This document shows positions 51,874-60,545 of a DNA stretch of 64,000 nt, piece by piece. The number at the start of each line of letters is the position of its first letter. Within the stretch, counting starts at the first letter, position 1. Origin of the DNA: an uncultured Nitrosomonadales bacterium (GTDB lineage Bacteria; Pseudomonadota; Gammaproteobacteria; Burkholderiales; Gallionellaceae); contig CAIOKY010000149.1 of NCBI GenBank assembly GCA_903858965.1, forward strand, positions 1 to 64,000, read 5' to 3'. A model generated the notes under the pieces. That model made no database searches and had not been told where the DNA came from. It saw nothing but the letters and a program-made list of their open reading frames with translations. A program made the position numbers and the translations under genes.

Positions 51874-52284
51874 TTATTGTCCCAATTTGGCGGCGATCTG
51901 GCGTTCGGCGGCGGCCCAATGCTCATCCGAACGTCCCTGGAAACCATGCTGCTCGGCGATAAAATATGCCGCAGTCTCGACCATGCGATAGCGTTCTTCA
52001 GGGGTTGGCCTGGTTACTGTTTTATCGGGCGTGGCCGGCTTGACCCGGATGGCCGGAGTTTTCTTTTCCGGAATTTTCTTTTCGGGAGGTTTCTTCACTG
52101 CGGGCGCTTTGGCTTTTTTCGGTTCCGCTATCGCTGCCTTCTTTGCTGCCGGTTTCTTGACTAGCGATTTTTTCGCAGCCGTCTGTAATGTAGTGGTAGC
52201 AGCCTTGGGCTTTCCGGCAGCCGCACTGCCGGATTTTGCTGTCGTCACTTTTTTTGCCGCCGGTTTTGCTTTGTGTTCAGCCAT
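51874..52284 (-). CDS. Lys/Ala/Pro-rich protein with C-terminal DUF2934-type domain
   Basis: Low-complexity KPAAKK-rich N-terminus; C-terminal TPEERYRMVETAAYFIAEQHGFQGRSDEHWAAAERQI. Start MAEHKAKPAAKK. Confidence 0.82.
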   Translation of the reverse strand: MAEHKAKPAAKKVTTAKSGSAAAGKPKAATTTLQTAAKKSLVKKPAAKKAAIAEPKKAKAPAVKKPPEKKIPEKKTPAIRVKPATPDKTVTRPTPEERYRMVETAAYFIAEQHGFQGRSDEHWAAAERQIAAKLGQ

Positions 52285-52498
52285 GTCTATCACCTCGCTG
52301 ATTCCAGGATTGCGCCGGATTGACCTGTGCCGCGCAAGGTTGCGCTGATCCGCACTCATCCGGCGATTGTTAAACACCTGCCCTGTTCGGCATAATAGGC
52401 ACACTGCCTATACCGGTCAACCGGTTAGGGTTAATATCCCAACCACAGCGGATTATTCTGCTGAAACCTTGTGACATCGTGATGACGGGATCGGCCTG

Positions 52499-52996
52499 AT
52501 GACTACGCTGGAAATCTGGGAACTGCTGAGTTACGTGGTGACGGTGGTCGGCCTGCCGCTGGCGATCTCCGTGTTCGTCTTCGAACAACGCAAAGAACGC
52601 AACAACGAGGAAGAGGAAGTCTATCAGCTGCTCTCCGACAACTATCAGGAGTTCCTCAAGGTTGCGCTGGTAAATCCCGATCTGCGCTTGTTCGCCACAG
52701 AAGAAACGCCGGCGCTCTCGCAAGAACAACGCGAGCGCATGTTCATCATCTTCAGCATGCTGATCTCATTGTTCGAACGCGCCTACCTGCTGCTCTACGA
52801 AGACAACCTGAAAGAAAAGCCGTTGCGGCGCTGGCGTTCGTGGGAAGATTACATGGGCGAATGGTGCAACCGCGCCGATTTCCGCGCCGCGCTGCCCGCC
52901 TTGCTGCGCGGGGAAGATCCCGAGTTCGCGGATTACATTCAAAGGCTCGCGGCCAGCACCACGGTTGCGCAGGATTCAAGAGAGAAGACATGCTGA
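52499..52996 (+). CDS. Small membrane-anchored hypothetical protein
   Basis: N-terminal TM 'ELLSYVVTVVGLPLAISVFVF' then acidic/helical cytosolic region; stop overlaps the next gene's ATG. Confidence 0.8.
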   Translation: MTTLEIWELLSYVVTVVGLPLAISVFVFEQRKERNNEEEEVYQLLSDNYQEFLKVALVNPDLRLFATEETPALSQEQRERMFIIFSMLISLFERAYLLLYEDNLKEKPLRRWRSWEDYMGEWCNRADFRAALPALLRGEDPEFADYIQRLAASTTVAQDSREKTC

Positions 52997-53772
52997 CAAT
53001 ACTGGTCATCAATTCAAAAGGGGGTTCGGGCAAGACCACCCTGACCACCAATCTTGCCAGTTACTATGCCAGCAGAAAAATCCGGACGGCGATCATGGAC
53101 TACGACCCGCAGGGTTCGAGCATACAATGGCTGCGGGTACGGCCCGATAACGCGGAGAAGATACACGGCGCCAACGCCGCACCGCCCAAGGGCGCCAGCA
53201 CGCTGCGCAGTCTGCATTCATGGGTTCCGACAGACACCGAAGTCCTGATCCTGGATGCGCCTGCCGGAGCGAAGGGTCTGTTGCTGCAAGACCTGGTGCG
53301 CAAGTCCAACTACATCGTGATCCCGGTCTCACCCTCCGCCATCGATATCCATGCCACCGCCGATTTCATCAAGGAGCTGTTCCTGTTCGGCGGCGCGCGT
53401 ACTTCCAAGGCAAAGATCGCCGTGGTTGCCAACCGCGTGCGCAACCCGTCCTCGACAATTTACGGGGCGCTCGAGCGTTTCCTCAATTCGCTGAAGCTGC
53501 CATTCCTCACCAACATCCGCGATTCGGAAAATTATCTGCACGCCGTCGAGCAAGGCCTGGGCGTGTTCGAGATGGACGAAACCGCGACTGCCGCTGAAAG
53601 ACGGGAGCTGATGCCGATCCTGAAATGGCTGGAAGGCCAATTCCCGAGCCGGTTCGGGTCGCGTATCGAGAATAAAACATCGGCCATCGAGGGATCGAGA
53701 AAGTTCGCGGCATTTCGCACACAGAACATCACCATCCTCAGCGCCACCGGAAGATTCAAAAGTTATCCGTGA
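52990..53772 (+). CDS. ParA/MinD-like deviant Walker A ATPase (orphan, copy 1)
   Basis: MLTILVINSKGGSGKTTLTTNLASYYA (KGGSGKT), DYDPQGSSIQWLRVRP, VLILDAPAG. Confidence 0.93.
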   Translation: MLTILVINSKGGSGKTTLTTNLASYYASRKIRTAIMDYDPQGSSIQWLRVRPDNAEKIHGANAAPPKGASTLRSLHSWVPTDTEVLILDAPAGAKGLLLQDLVRKSNYIVIPVSPSAIDIHATADFIKELFLFGGARTSKAKIAVVANRVRNPSSTIYGALERFLNSLKLPFLTNIRDSENYLHAVEQGLGVFEMDETATAAERRELMPILKWLEGQFPSRFGSRIENKTSAIEGSRKFAAFRTQNITILSATGRFKSYP

Positions 53773-53903
53773 CACGGTTGCGCCCGGAACATAATGCGCA
53801 TTACATTATTTGATAATAATGGTTTGAATATCCTGATAAATCTTATATATTACTGGATATGCCGGATTGAACGCTTGCTGGACGACATCACAAAGGGGAG
53901 CCC

Positions 53904-54671
53904 ATGCTGACGATACTGATCATCAATTCCAAAGGTGGATCGGGAAAGACCACCTTGAGCACCACTCTCGCCAGTTATTACGCCAGCAAAAAATTCCGAA
54001 CCACGATCATGGACTACGACCCGCAAGGGTCTTGCCTGCAGTGGCTGCGGGTACGTCCCGGCCACATGGGCAATATCCACGCCGCCAATGCCGCACCGCC
54101 AAAGGGTGCCAGCAACCTGCACAATTTACAGAAATGGGTTCCGGTCGGCACCGAGGTGCTGGTCATCGATGCACCTTCCGGAGTAAAAGGATTGTTGCTG
54201 CAGGAGATGGTACGCAAGGCCAACTTCATCGTGGTGCCGGTCGTTCCATCACCGATCGATATTCACGCCACCGCCGACTTCATCAAGGAGATGTTCACGA
54301 TAGGTGGCGCTGCCATCGGCAAGACCAAGGTCGCCATGGTTGCCAATCGGATGCGCCGGTCTTCTCCCGCACGCGAACCACTGGAACGCTTCCTCTCTTC
54401 TCTGCGACTGCCATTCCTGACCAGCATCAGCGATTCCGACAATTACCTGCGCGCTGTTGAAAAAGGTCTGGGCATATTCGAAATGGGCGAAGTACAAACT
54501 GCCATGGAAAGACAGGAACTGCTGCCTATCCTGAAATGGCTGGACGGACAGGTTCAGGTTGCCGAAATCGAAAGTAATGTCGTCAACATAGATGACTCCA
54601 GAAAGCTTGCCGCCAATCGCTCGGTCGGCAAGGCATGGCACTCTCCCATTACCCGTAACGCGCTCAGATAA
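53904..54671 (+). CDS. ParA/MinD-like deviant Walker A ATPase (orphan, copy 2; tandem paralogue)
   Basis: MLTILIINSKGGSGKTTLSTTLASYYASKKFRTTIMDYDPQGSCLQWLRVRP; closely similar to copy 1 through residue ~215. Confidence 0.93.
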   Translation: MLTILIINSKGGSGKTTLSTTLASYYASKKFRTTIMDYDPQGSCLQWLRVRPGHMGNIHAANAAPPKGASNLHNLQKWVPVGTEVLVIDAPSGVKGLLLQEMVRKANFIVVPVVPSPIDIHATADFIKEMFTIGGAAIGKTKVAMVANRMRRSSPAREPLERFLSSLRLPFLTSISDSDNYLRAVEKGLGIFEMGEVQTAMERQELLPILKWLDGQVQVAEIESNVVNIDDSRKLAANRSVGKAWHSPITRNALR

Positions 54672-54769
54672 GTTTCCGGCCCAGCCGTCGCGCGACAGAT
54701 ACGCTGCTTTTTTATCGGCACACCTTCCGACAAATACTTTCTACGAGCGAACAGAAAGGGAGGCTCGCG

Positions 54770-55546
54770 ATGTCCAAAACTTCTGCCAAAAAACGCGGTT
54801 ACGGCTGGCAGCCGGATGTGCCGGATCAACGCGACCATCTCTACGCCGCGCCGGTAGTCCATCTCGCGAAGCTGCCCACCAAGGCTGATCTGCGCCCGCA
54901 CTGCCCGCCGGTTTACGACCAGGGCCAACTCGGCAGTTGCACAGCGAATGCCATCGGTGCAGCCATCCAGTTCGAACGGCGCAAACAAAAACTCAAACCT
55001 GATTTCGCCCCGTCGCGCCTGTTCATCTACTACAACGAGCGCGTCATGGAACACAGCGTTAAATCCGATGCGGGCGCACAGATTCGCGATGGCATCAAGA
55101 GTGTCGCCAAGCAAGGCGATTGCACGGAAAAAGAATGGCCGTACAACATCGCCAGGTTCACCGACAAACCCACACCCTCATGCTACAAGGATGCAGTTAA
55201 ATACAAGACCGTGAGCTACCAGCGCGTGCCGCAAGTACTCAACCAGATGAAAGGTTGTCTCGCCTCCGGCTATCCCTTCGTGTTCGGTTTCTCGGTCTAC
55301 ACCGAATTTGAAAACGACATCGTCGCGAAAACCGGCGTGCTCAATATGCCCGGCGCAAAAGAAAAACTGTTGGGCGGCCACGCAGTGCTGGCCGTCGGCT
55401 ACGACGACAAGACGCAACGCTTCATCGTGCGCAATTCATGGGGCAACAAGTGGGGGATCAAGGGTTACTTCACGATGCCCTATTCCTATCTTACCGATTC
55501 AAACCTGGCCGACGACCTGTGGACGATACGGCTGGAGTCGGCTTGA
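54770..55546 (+). CDS. Papain-like C1 family cysteine peptidase, no signal peptide
   Basis: VYDQGQLGSCTANAIGAA (Gln/Cys), GGHAVLAVGYDD (His), IVRNSWGNKWG (Asn). Confidence 0.92.
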   Translation: MSKTSAKKRGYGWQPDVPDQRDHLYAAPVVHLAKLPTKADLRPHCPPVYDQGQLGSCTANAIGAAIQFERRKQKLKPDFAPSRLFIYYNERVMEHSVKSDAGAQIRDGIKSVAKQGDCTEKEWPYNIARFTDKPTPSCYKDAVKYKTVSYQRVPQVLNQMKGCLASGYPFVFGFSVYTEFENDIVAKTGVLNMPGAKEKLLGGHAVLAVGYDDKTQRFIVRNSWGNKWGIKGYFTMPYSYLTDSNLADDLWTIRLESA

Positions 55547-55585
55547 AATTCGGCATCCCGGCCTTGAACTGTTCAAGGAGATAAC

Positions 55586-56734
55586 ATGGCCACCTATACG
55601 CTTTACTACGCGACCAACCGCAATCATATCGGCGCAGACCGCTGGCATCCGGATTCATACGTCACCAAGTTCAGCGACGATGGCATGGAGAATCTGCGCT
55701 TCGGCATTGTGACCGTGACGGCCGATGATTTCCAGGTTGGAAAATATTTAAGCTCGGACATGCAGGATTGCGGCAAAGGCAACGGAGAAGATCTCGGCGG
55801 CTATCTGGCCGTTTGCGCCAAGACAGCACAGATCGATGCCTACCAGGAAAGCATCAACAAGGACATCGCTGATGTCGCGCAACCGCAGGCCAAGTTGGGT
55901 TCGCAAGCGATGTTCGCCGATGTGCAATCCGATATGGAGAACAGCAGCGACGTGCTGCTCTATATACACGGCTTCAATGTATCGTGGTTCGACGCGGTGG
56001 GATCGGCATTGGCGTTGCAACTGATGTTGCGCAACGCACCGACCAAAGACCCGAAGCAAAACGTGCTGGTCATCTTGTTCACCTGGCCTTCGGACGGCAT
56101 GGCGCTGCCCTGGGTGTCATACAAATCAGACCGTTCCGAGGCAACCGGTTCCGGTGCGGCGGTCGGGCGCGCATTCTTGAAGGCACGCGATTTTCTTGCC
56201 GACCTGCATGACCGCGCAAAACAGGGCGGGGAAACATTGTGCGGTCAGGACATCCACCTGCTCTGCCATTCGATGGGCAACTTTTTGTTGCAGAGCGCGC
56301 TCGCTCGTACCTTCGACCACACTCCGGGCAACTGCCTGCCGCGCATATTCGAGCACGTATTCCTGTGCGCGCCCGATGTCGACGACACCGCACTGGAACC
56401 CAACCAGCCGCTGGCACAAGTGGACCAGATCGCGCGCAACGTCACGATCTATTACAACCGCGACGACAAGGCGATGGTGATATCAGACTACACCAAGGGC
56501 AACCCGGAACGGCTGGGCGGAACCGGCGCGGCACATCCCGCGCTGCTGCACAATAAAGTCCATCAGGTTGATTGCACGCAGGTCGTGCATGGCCTCGTCG
56601 AACACAGCTACTATCTCGCCGGAAACATCAACGCCGATATACGCGCGAGCATCGATGGCTGGGAGCAGGATGACCCGCGACGCAAGCGGACGCGCAGCAG
56701 TACGTTGAGTAATGTTTGGGCGATGAAATCATAA
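55586..56734 (+). CDS. Alpha/beta hydrolase (DUF900-type)
   Basis: VLLYIHGFNVSWFDAV; DIHLLCHSMGNFLLQSAL; cytoplasmic N-terminus MATYTLYYATNRNH. Confidence 0.88.
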   Translation: MATYTLYYATNRNHIGADRWHPDSYVTKFSDDGMENLRFGIVTVTADDFQVGKYLSSDMQDCGKGNGEDLGGYLAVCAKTAQIDAYQESINKDIADVAQPQAKLGSQAMFADVQSDMENSSDVLLYIHGFNVSWFDAVGSALALQLMLRNAPTKDPKQNVLVILFTWPSDGMALPWVSYKSDRSEATGSGAAVGRAFLKARDFLADLHDRAKQGGETLCGQDIHLLCHSMGNFLLQSALARTFDHTPGNCLPRIFEHVFLCAPDVDDTALEPNQPLAQVDQIARNVTIYYNRDDKAMVISDYTKGNPERLGGTGAAHPALLHNKVHQVDCTQVVHGLVEHSYYLAGNINADIRASIDGWEQDDPRRKRTRSSTLSNVWAMKS

Positions 56735-56868
56735 TTGCAGTATAGAATAACCAGATAAATTGCGATGTAATGACCGCTTTGTGCCAAATGCGGATATTCG
56801 CGATTACAATTCCATTCGATTCTCGGCACAATACGCAAGTGATTTTTTACACTATGGCTAGGTAGTCC

Positions 56869-57114
56869 ATGCACTTTATAGTGGGTCTGCTGGGTACTTT
56901 TGACACATTCATCCAATGGGGTTTTGGATGGCGCTATCTCCTATCGCCAAGTTTTCGACGTTCAGTACATAACCGCTGGCATTACAAAAGTAGAGCACCA
57001 ATTGTTGCCGAAGCGATCTTTGCTCTGGTTTGTTTTGTTGCAGTAAATACCATTATTGCATTGATATTGTGGCGAGTATTAGTTGGGCCTATTCCCTCGG
57101 TTCATGAATGGTAA
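56869..57114 (+). CDS. Hypothetical small membrane protein
   Basis: 81 aa with C-terminal TM 'AIFALVCFVAVNTIIALILWRVLVG'. Confidence 0.5.
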   Translation: MHFIVGLLGTFDTFIQWGFGWRYLLSPSFRRSVHNRWHYKSRAPIVAEAIFALVCFVAVNTIIALILWRVLVGPIPSVHEW

Positions 57115-57333
57115 TAATGATTTGGGACAGATAGATAAGTAACAATAACTAGATGCATGGGTAACTATCCTCTTTGAACGGCCGCCTTCTGGCATCGAGT
57201 TTGATATTATGAAGTTCCGTTGCGTGCCAATAGGAGTCGTTCGACGAGTAAACGCAGAATGCTAACTATCGGCCAACTTCGGACGTTCGAGCGTGTCCTC
57301 CAATTGTATGAATTGCACCACTCAAAGGTCTAA

Positions 57334-58446
57334 ATGAAACGACTTACTTGGATTGTTGTTGTGTTACTTGCCATGCCATTATCGGCAACGGCAGGATTGT
57401 TTGGCTTGGGGAGCAGTAAGAGTGATGTGGCCACAAAGGTGGCGACATTGGATGAGGATGGTCTGATATTAGGACTAGACTTCAGCCCGGATGGCAAGCA
57501 TCTCGCAGCGACCCCTTTCGACTCCGCAACAGTTCATATATGGAATTGGCAAGACAATCGTTTGGAACGAACTTTGGAAAGAGCGCAAGGATCGAACATA
57601 ACGGTGACTGAACCTGTTCGATACAGCCCGGATGGGAAATTGCTTGCGGTCTGTCACACCCGCGCCGCTGGTTTCTTGGTAATCCGTGTATGGGGCACTG
57701 ACACTTGGAATGTCATACATGACATTGCTGAACCAACTGGAGGCGGAGGGTGTGATGCAATCGGATTTACATCAGACGGAAAGTCATTGATCAGAGTATT
57801 AGCCAGAATGCCAGGATTCTCAGGAAGCAGTTTAATTGCATATGACACCTCTACGTGGCAGCCCTCGTGGGGAATTAATACACAACCCTTTCTTCCTTCA
57901 ACCTTAGCAATCAGTTCCGATAACAAATTTATTGCAATCGGCGGCCAGTCTTTCAACGGGGGTAATGGTTCACCAGTAACTATACAAGGGGAAATAACCA
58001 TAGTGGATATGGCACAGCGTGAGATTATCAGAACTATAGAGATCAAGAATGGACAGCGTGGCGCGCTCGCTTGGAGTGCAGATGGCATCCATCTTGCCTA
58101 TGGAGGTGAGGAAGGCATTGAAATATTTGATGTACGTTCTGGAGCGCGTGTGGTTGAAGAGAAAACCGATGAAACGATAACGCATGTTCATATCCGATAT
58201 ACACCGGATGGCAAATATTTCATCGAGAGCGGCTTTGGCGAACATGGAACAAAAGTCCGAATCTGGGATGGGCAGCATCAAGAATTATTGCAAGAAATAA
58301 AGGCCATACCTGGCTGTATTGCGATATCGAAAGATGGACGCTATATGGCAATGGGTGGTAGTGCACCGGGCATTACCAACATAAATCCTCTTCTCGGTTT
58401 GATGCTTCCATCCAGAGGAAAAATTGTTGTTTATGAGCTGAAGTGA
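57334..58446 (+). CDS. Exported WD40-repeat protein
   Basis: Signal peptide MKRLTWIVVVLLAMPLSATAG; WD40-like blades 'LDFSPDGKHLAATPFDSATVHIWNWQDNRLERTL'. Confidence 0.85.
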   Translation: MKRLTWIVVVLLAMPLSATAGLFGLGSSKSDVATKVATLDEDGLILGLDFSPDGKHLAATPFDSATVHIWNWQDNRLERTLERAQGSNITVTEPVRYSPDGKLLAVCHTRAAGFLVIRVWGTDTWNVIHDIAEPTGGGGCDAIGFTSDGKSLIRVLARMPGFSGSSLIAYDTSTWQPSWGINTQPFLPSTLAISSDNKFIAIGGQSFNGGNGSPVTIQGEITIVDMAQREIIRTIEIKNGQRGALAWSADGIHLAYGGEEGIEIFDVRSGARVVEEKTDETITHVHIRYTPDGKYFIESGFGEHGTKVRIWDGQHQELLQEIKAIPGCIAISKDGRYMAMGGSAPGITNINPLLGLMLPSRGKIVVYELK

Positions 58447-58562
58447 ATTTCGTCTGCTTTGGGTTAGTACGAGACGGTTGGCCAACCTAGCAGGCATGTC
58501 CGTTGTGTGTCGGAAGCAGACACATCATGGATGCAACCTTCCGTCGCATCACAACCCGTGAT

Positions 58563-58721
58563 TCACTCGTCGCAATCGTCCACTGAAAAATATTCAGACC
58601 AGCCCTCGACGCCTTTCAGGAAATCCTCTGGTTGTGTATCACGCCGGTTGTTCTCCGGTTGCGGTGGCAGCTTCAAGAGGAACCGGGGAATAAAGAAATC
58701 TTCGCTCTGTTGTTCTTGCAT
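58563..58721 (-). CDS. Small ORF (52 aa) MQEQQSEDFFIPRFLLKLPPQPENNRRDTQPEDFLKGVEGWSEYFSVDDCDE, not in the ORF track
   Basis: Manual minus-strand translation; ATG 58721-58719 preceded on the minus strand by GCGGAGAAAACAA (GGAG, 7-nt spacing); in-frame TGA at 58565-58563. Confidence 0.6.
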   Translation of the reverse strand: MQEQQSEDFFIPRFLLKLPPQPENNRRDTQPEDFLKGVEGWSEYFSVDDCDE

Positions 58722-58853
58722 TTGTTTTCTCCGCTGGTCTTAAATTGATATCAGCAAAATAGCGAAAACATGTTGCAGGAAGTTGAAAGTTTTATTTCAG
58801 CAAGATGAAATTTGTGACGCCGTCATGCTTGCCGCCGGCGTAAACCTCGCCTG

Positions 58854-59507
58854 TCAAAGCCCGGACAGATAATCCGCCAGGGCGTCGATCTCGGCATCGG
58901 TCAGATTCTCGGCGATCTGGCTCATGATGTTGCCCGGGCTGTTAAGGCGCTCTCCGCTCCTCCAATTAATCAGCTGGGCGCGCAGGTATCCCTTGTGCTG
59001 GCCGCCTATCACGGGAAAGGTCGAGATATTCGGCGCCCTGCCCTTGCCATTCACACCATGGCAAGTCTCGCATGGCGGGATCTTGCGGGGTACATCGCCT
59101 TTCAGGAATATCTTTTTCCCGACCGGATTGCCTTCCGGACCATTACCCTGCATCTTTTTCTGGCTGGCAAAAAAAGTGGCGATGTCGATCAGCTCGGCAT
59201 CGTTGATCGTCAGCGCCAGGGCGCTCATGATCTGGTGGGTGCGCGCACCCGACTGGAAATCGCGCAGCTCCTTGGCGATATAGCGGGAATACTGCCCGGC
59301 GAGATTGGGCACCATGTCATCCAGGCTTACGCCGGTTTCGCCGTGGCAGCCTTGGCACAGTTCGGATTTATTCTTGCCCGTGCCCACGTTGCCGGCACCC
59401 AGGCGCAGCTTGATCACATCGACCCGCTCTGCGACACAGGTTGTGGCGGCAGTCAGCAGGGTGACCGCAAAAAAACCCGTGACGATCCTGTTTTGAATAT
59501 GGAACAT
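58854..59507 (-). CDS. Diheme cytochrome c4-like protein
   Basis: SELCQGCHGETG and IPPCETCHGVNGKG (two CXXCH), signal peptide. Confidence 0.92.
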   Translation of the reverse strand: MFHIQNRIVTGFFAVTLLTAATTCVAERVDVIKLRLGAGNVGTGKNKSELCQGCHGETGVSLDDMVPNLAGQYSRYIAKELRDFQSGARTHQIMSALALTINDAELIDIATFFASQKKMQGNGPEGNPVGKKIFLKGDVPRKIPPCETCHGVNGKGRAPNISTFPVIGGQHKGYLRAQLINWRSGERLNSPGNIMSQIAENLTDAEIDALADYLSGL

Positions 59508-59585
59508 GGCATTGAACTCCAGTACCGGTAAAAAGCTTTTCGATTAAACCGCAAAAAACAAAATCATCAGACGCTGCTCTGCCCG

Positions 59586-60488
59586 CTACGGCAGCGTCCT
59601 GACCACCCTGAAACCGGTGTCGAAATACCTGTAATCGGGAGCGCTGACGCTGCGGAATGCGGAGCGTGCGCCGATCTGGTAGTAGATCCACGAGCCGCCG
59701 CGAAGCACGCGCTTAGCGTTATCTCCTGCCCATGTGCTGCCGTTATTAGGCGCACCTTTGTAGCTGTCGCGATAGCTGTCTTCCACCCACTCGCCCACGT
59801 TGCCGCTCATGTCGTACAAGCCAAAAGCATTGGCTTGTTTGGCGGCTGCGGGATGGGTGGCTTTGCCGCTGTTCTGGTCGTACCACGCCACGCTGTCCGC
59901 ATTGTCGCCGCCGCAGTACTCGGTCTGCTTCCCGGCCCGGCAGGCATATTCCCATTGCGCCTCGCTCGGCAGTTGGTAGTGCTTGCCGGTCTTGAGCGAG
60001 AGCCATGTGATGTAGGCCTGGGCATCAGCAAAATTGATGCAGGCAACAGGATGGCTGTCGTCTTGTGCGTAGCCGGGGTTGCGCCAGTTGGTGTCGTTGA
60101 ACTCTTCCCATTTATCGCCTGAAAGCATCCAGCATTTGTCGCCGGCGTCATAGCCCGACGCACTCACAAATGCGGCAAACTGGCCCCGGGTAATCTCGGT
60201 CTTGCCCATCGCGAACGGCTGTTCAAACGTGACGCGATGTTCGGGCTTTTCATCTTTTTCGTCGCTGCCAGCCGAACCCATGTCGAAGCTGTCTGCGGGG
60301 ATCGCAACCATGTCAGGACAATCGGTACAGTCCCTGAAAACTGTTCCGGGTTCGAGCGGCTCGGGAGCTTCCTTGGCGGGCTGGTCTATTGCTGCCTTGT
60401 TTGCAGCCTGTGCGGGAAGGGATATGGCGGCCAGACAGAACGTGGCGATCGCGAGGGCTATCAGGTTGTGCAGTTTTGATTTGCTCAT
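59586..60488 (-). CDS. SUMF1/EgtB/PvdO family (formylglycine-generating-enzyme-like) exported protein
   Basis: MGSAGSDEKDEKPEHRVTFEQPFAMGKTEITRGQFAAF; YDMSGNVGEWVEDSY; RVLRGGSWIYYQIGARSAFR. Confidence 0.92.
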   Translation of the reverse strand: MSKSKLHNLIALAIATFCLAAISLPAQAANKAAIDQPAKEAPEPLEPGTVFRDCTDCPDMVAIPADSFDMGSAGSDEKDEKPEHRVTFEQPFAMGKTEITRGQFAAFVSASGYDAGDKCWMLSGDKWEEFNDTNWRNPGYAQDDSHPVACINFADAQAYITWLSLKTGKHYQLPSEAQWEYACRAGKQTEYCGGDNADSVAWYDQNSGKATHPAAAKQANAFGLYDMSGNVGEWVEDSYRDSYKGAPNNGSTWAGDNAKRVLRGGSWIYYQIGARSAFRSVSAPDYRYFDTGFRVVRTLP

Positions 60489-60545
60489 ACTTCCCTCGCC
60501 AAATGTAGATCGAAAGTTTTTCTACAAGCCCTTTTTACTTTGTAA

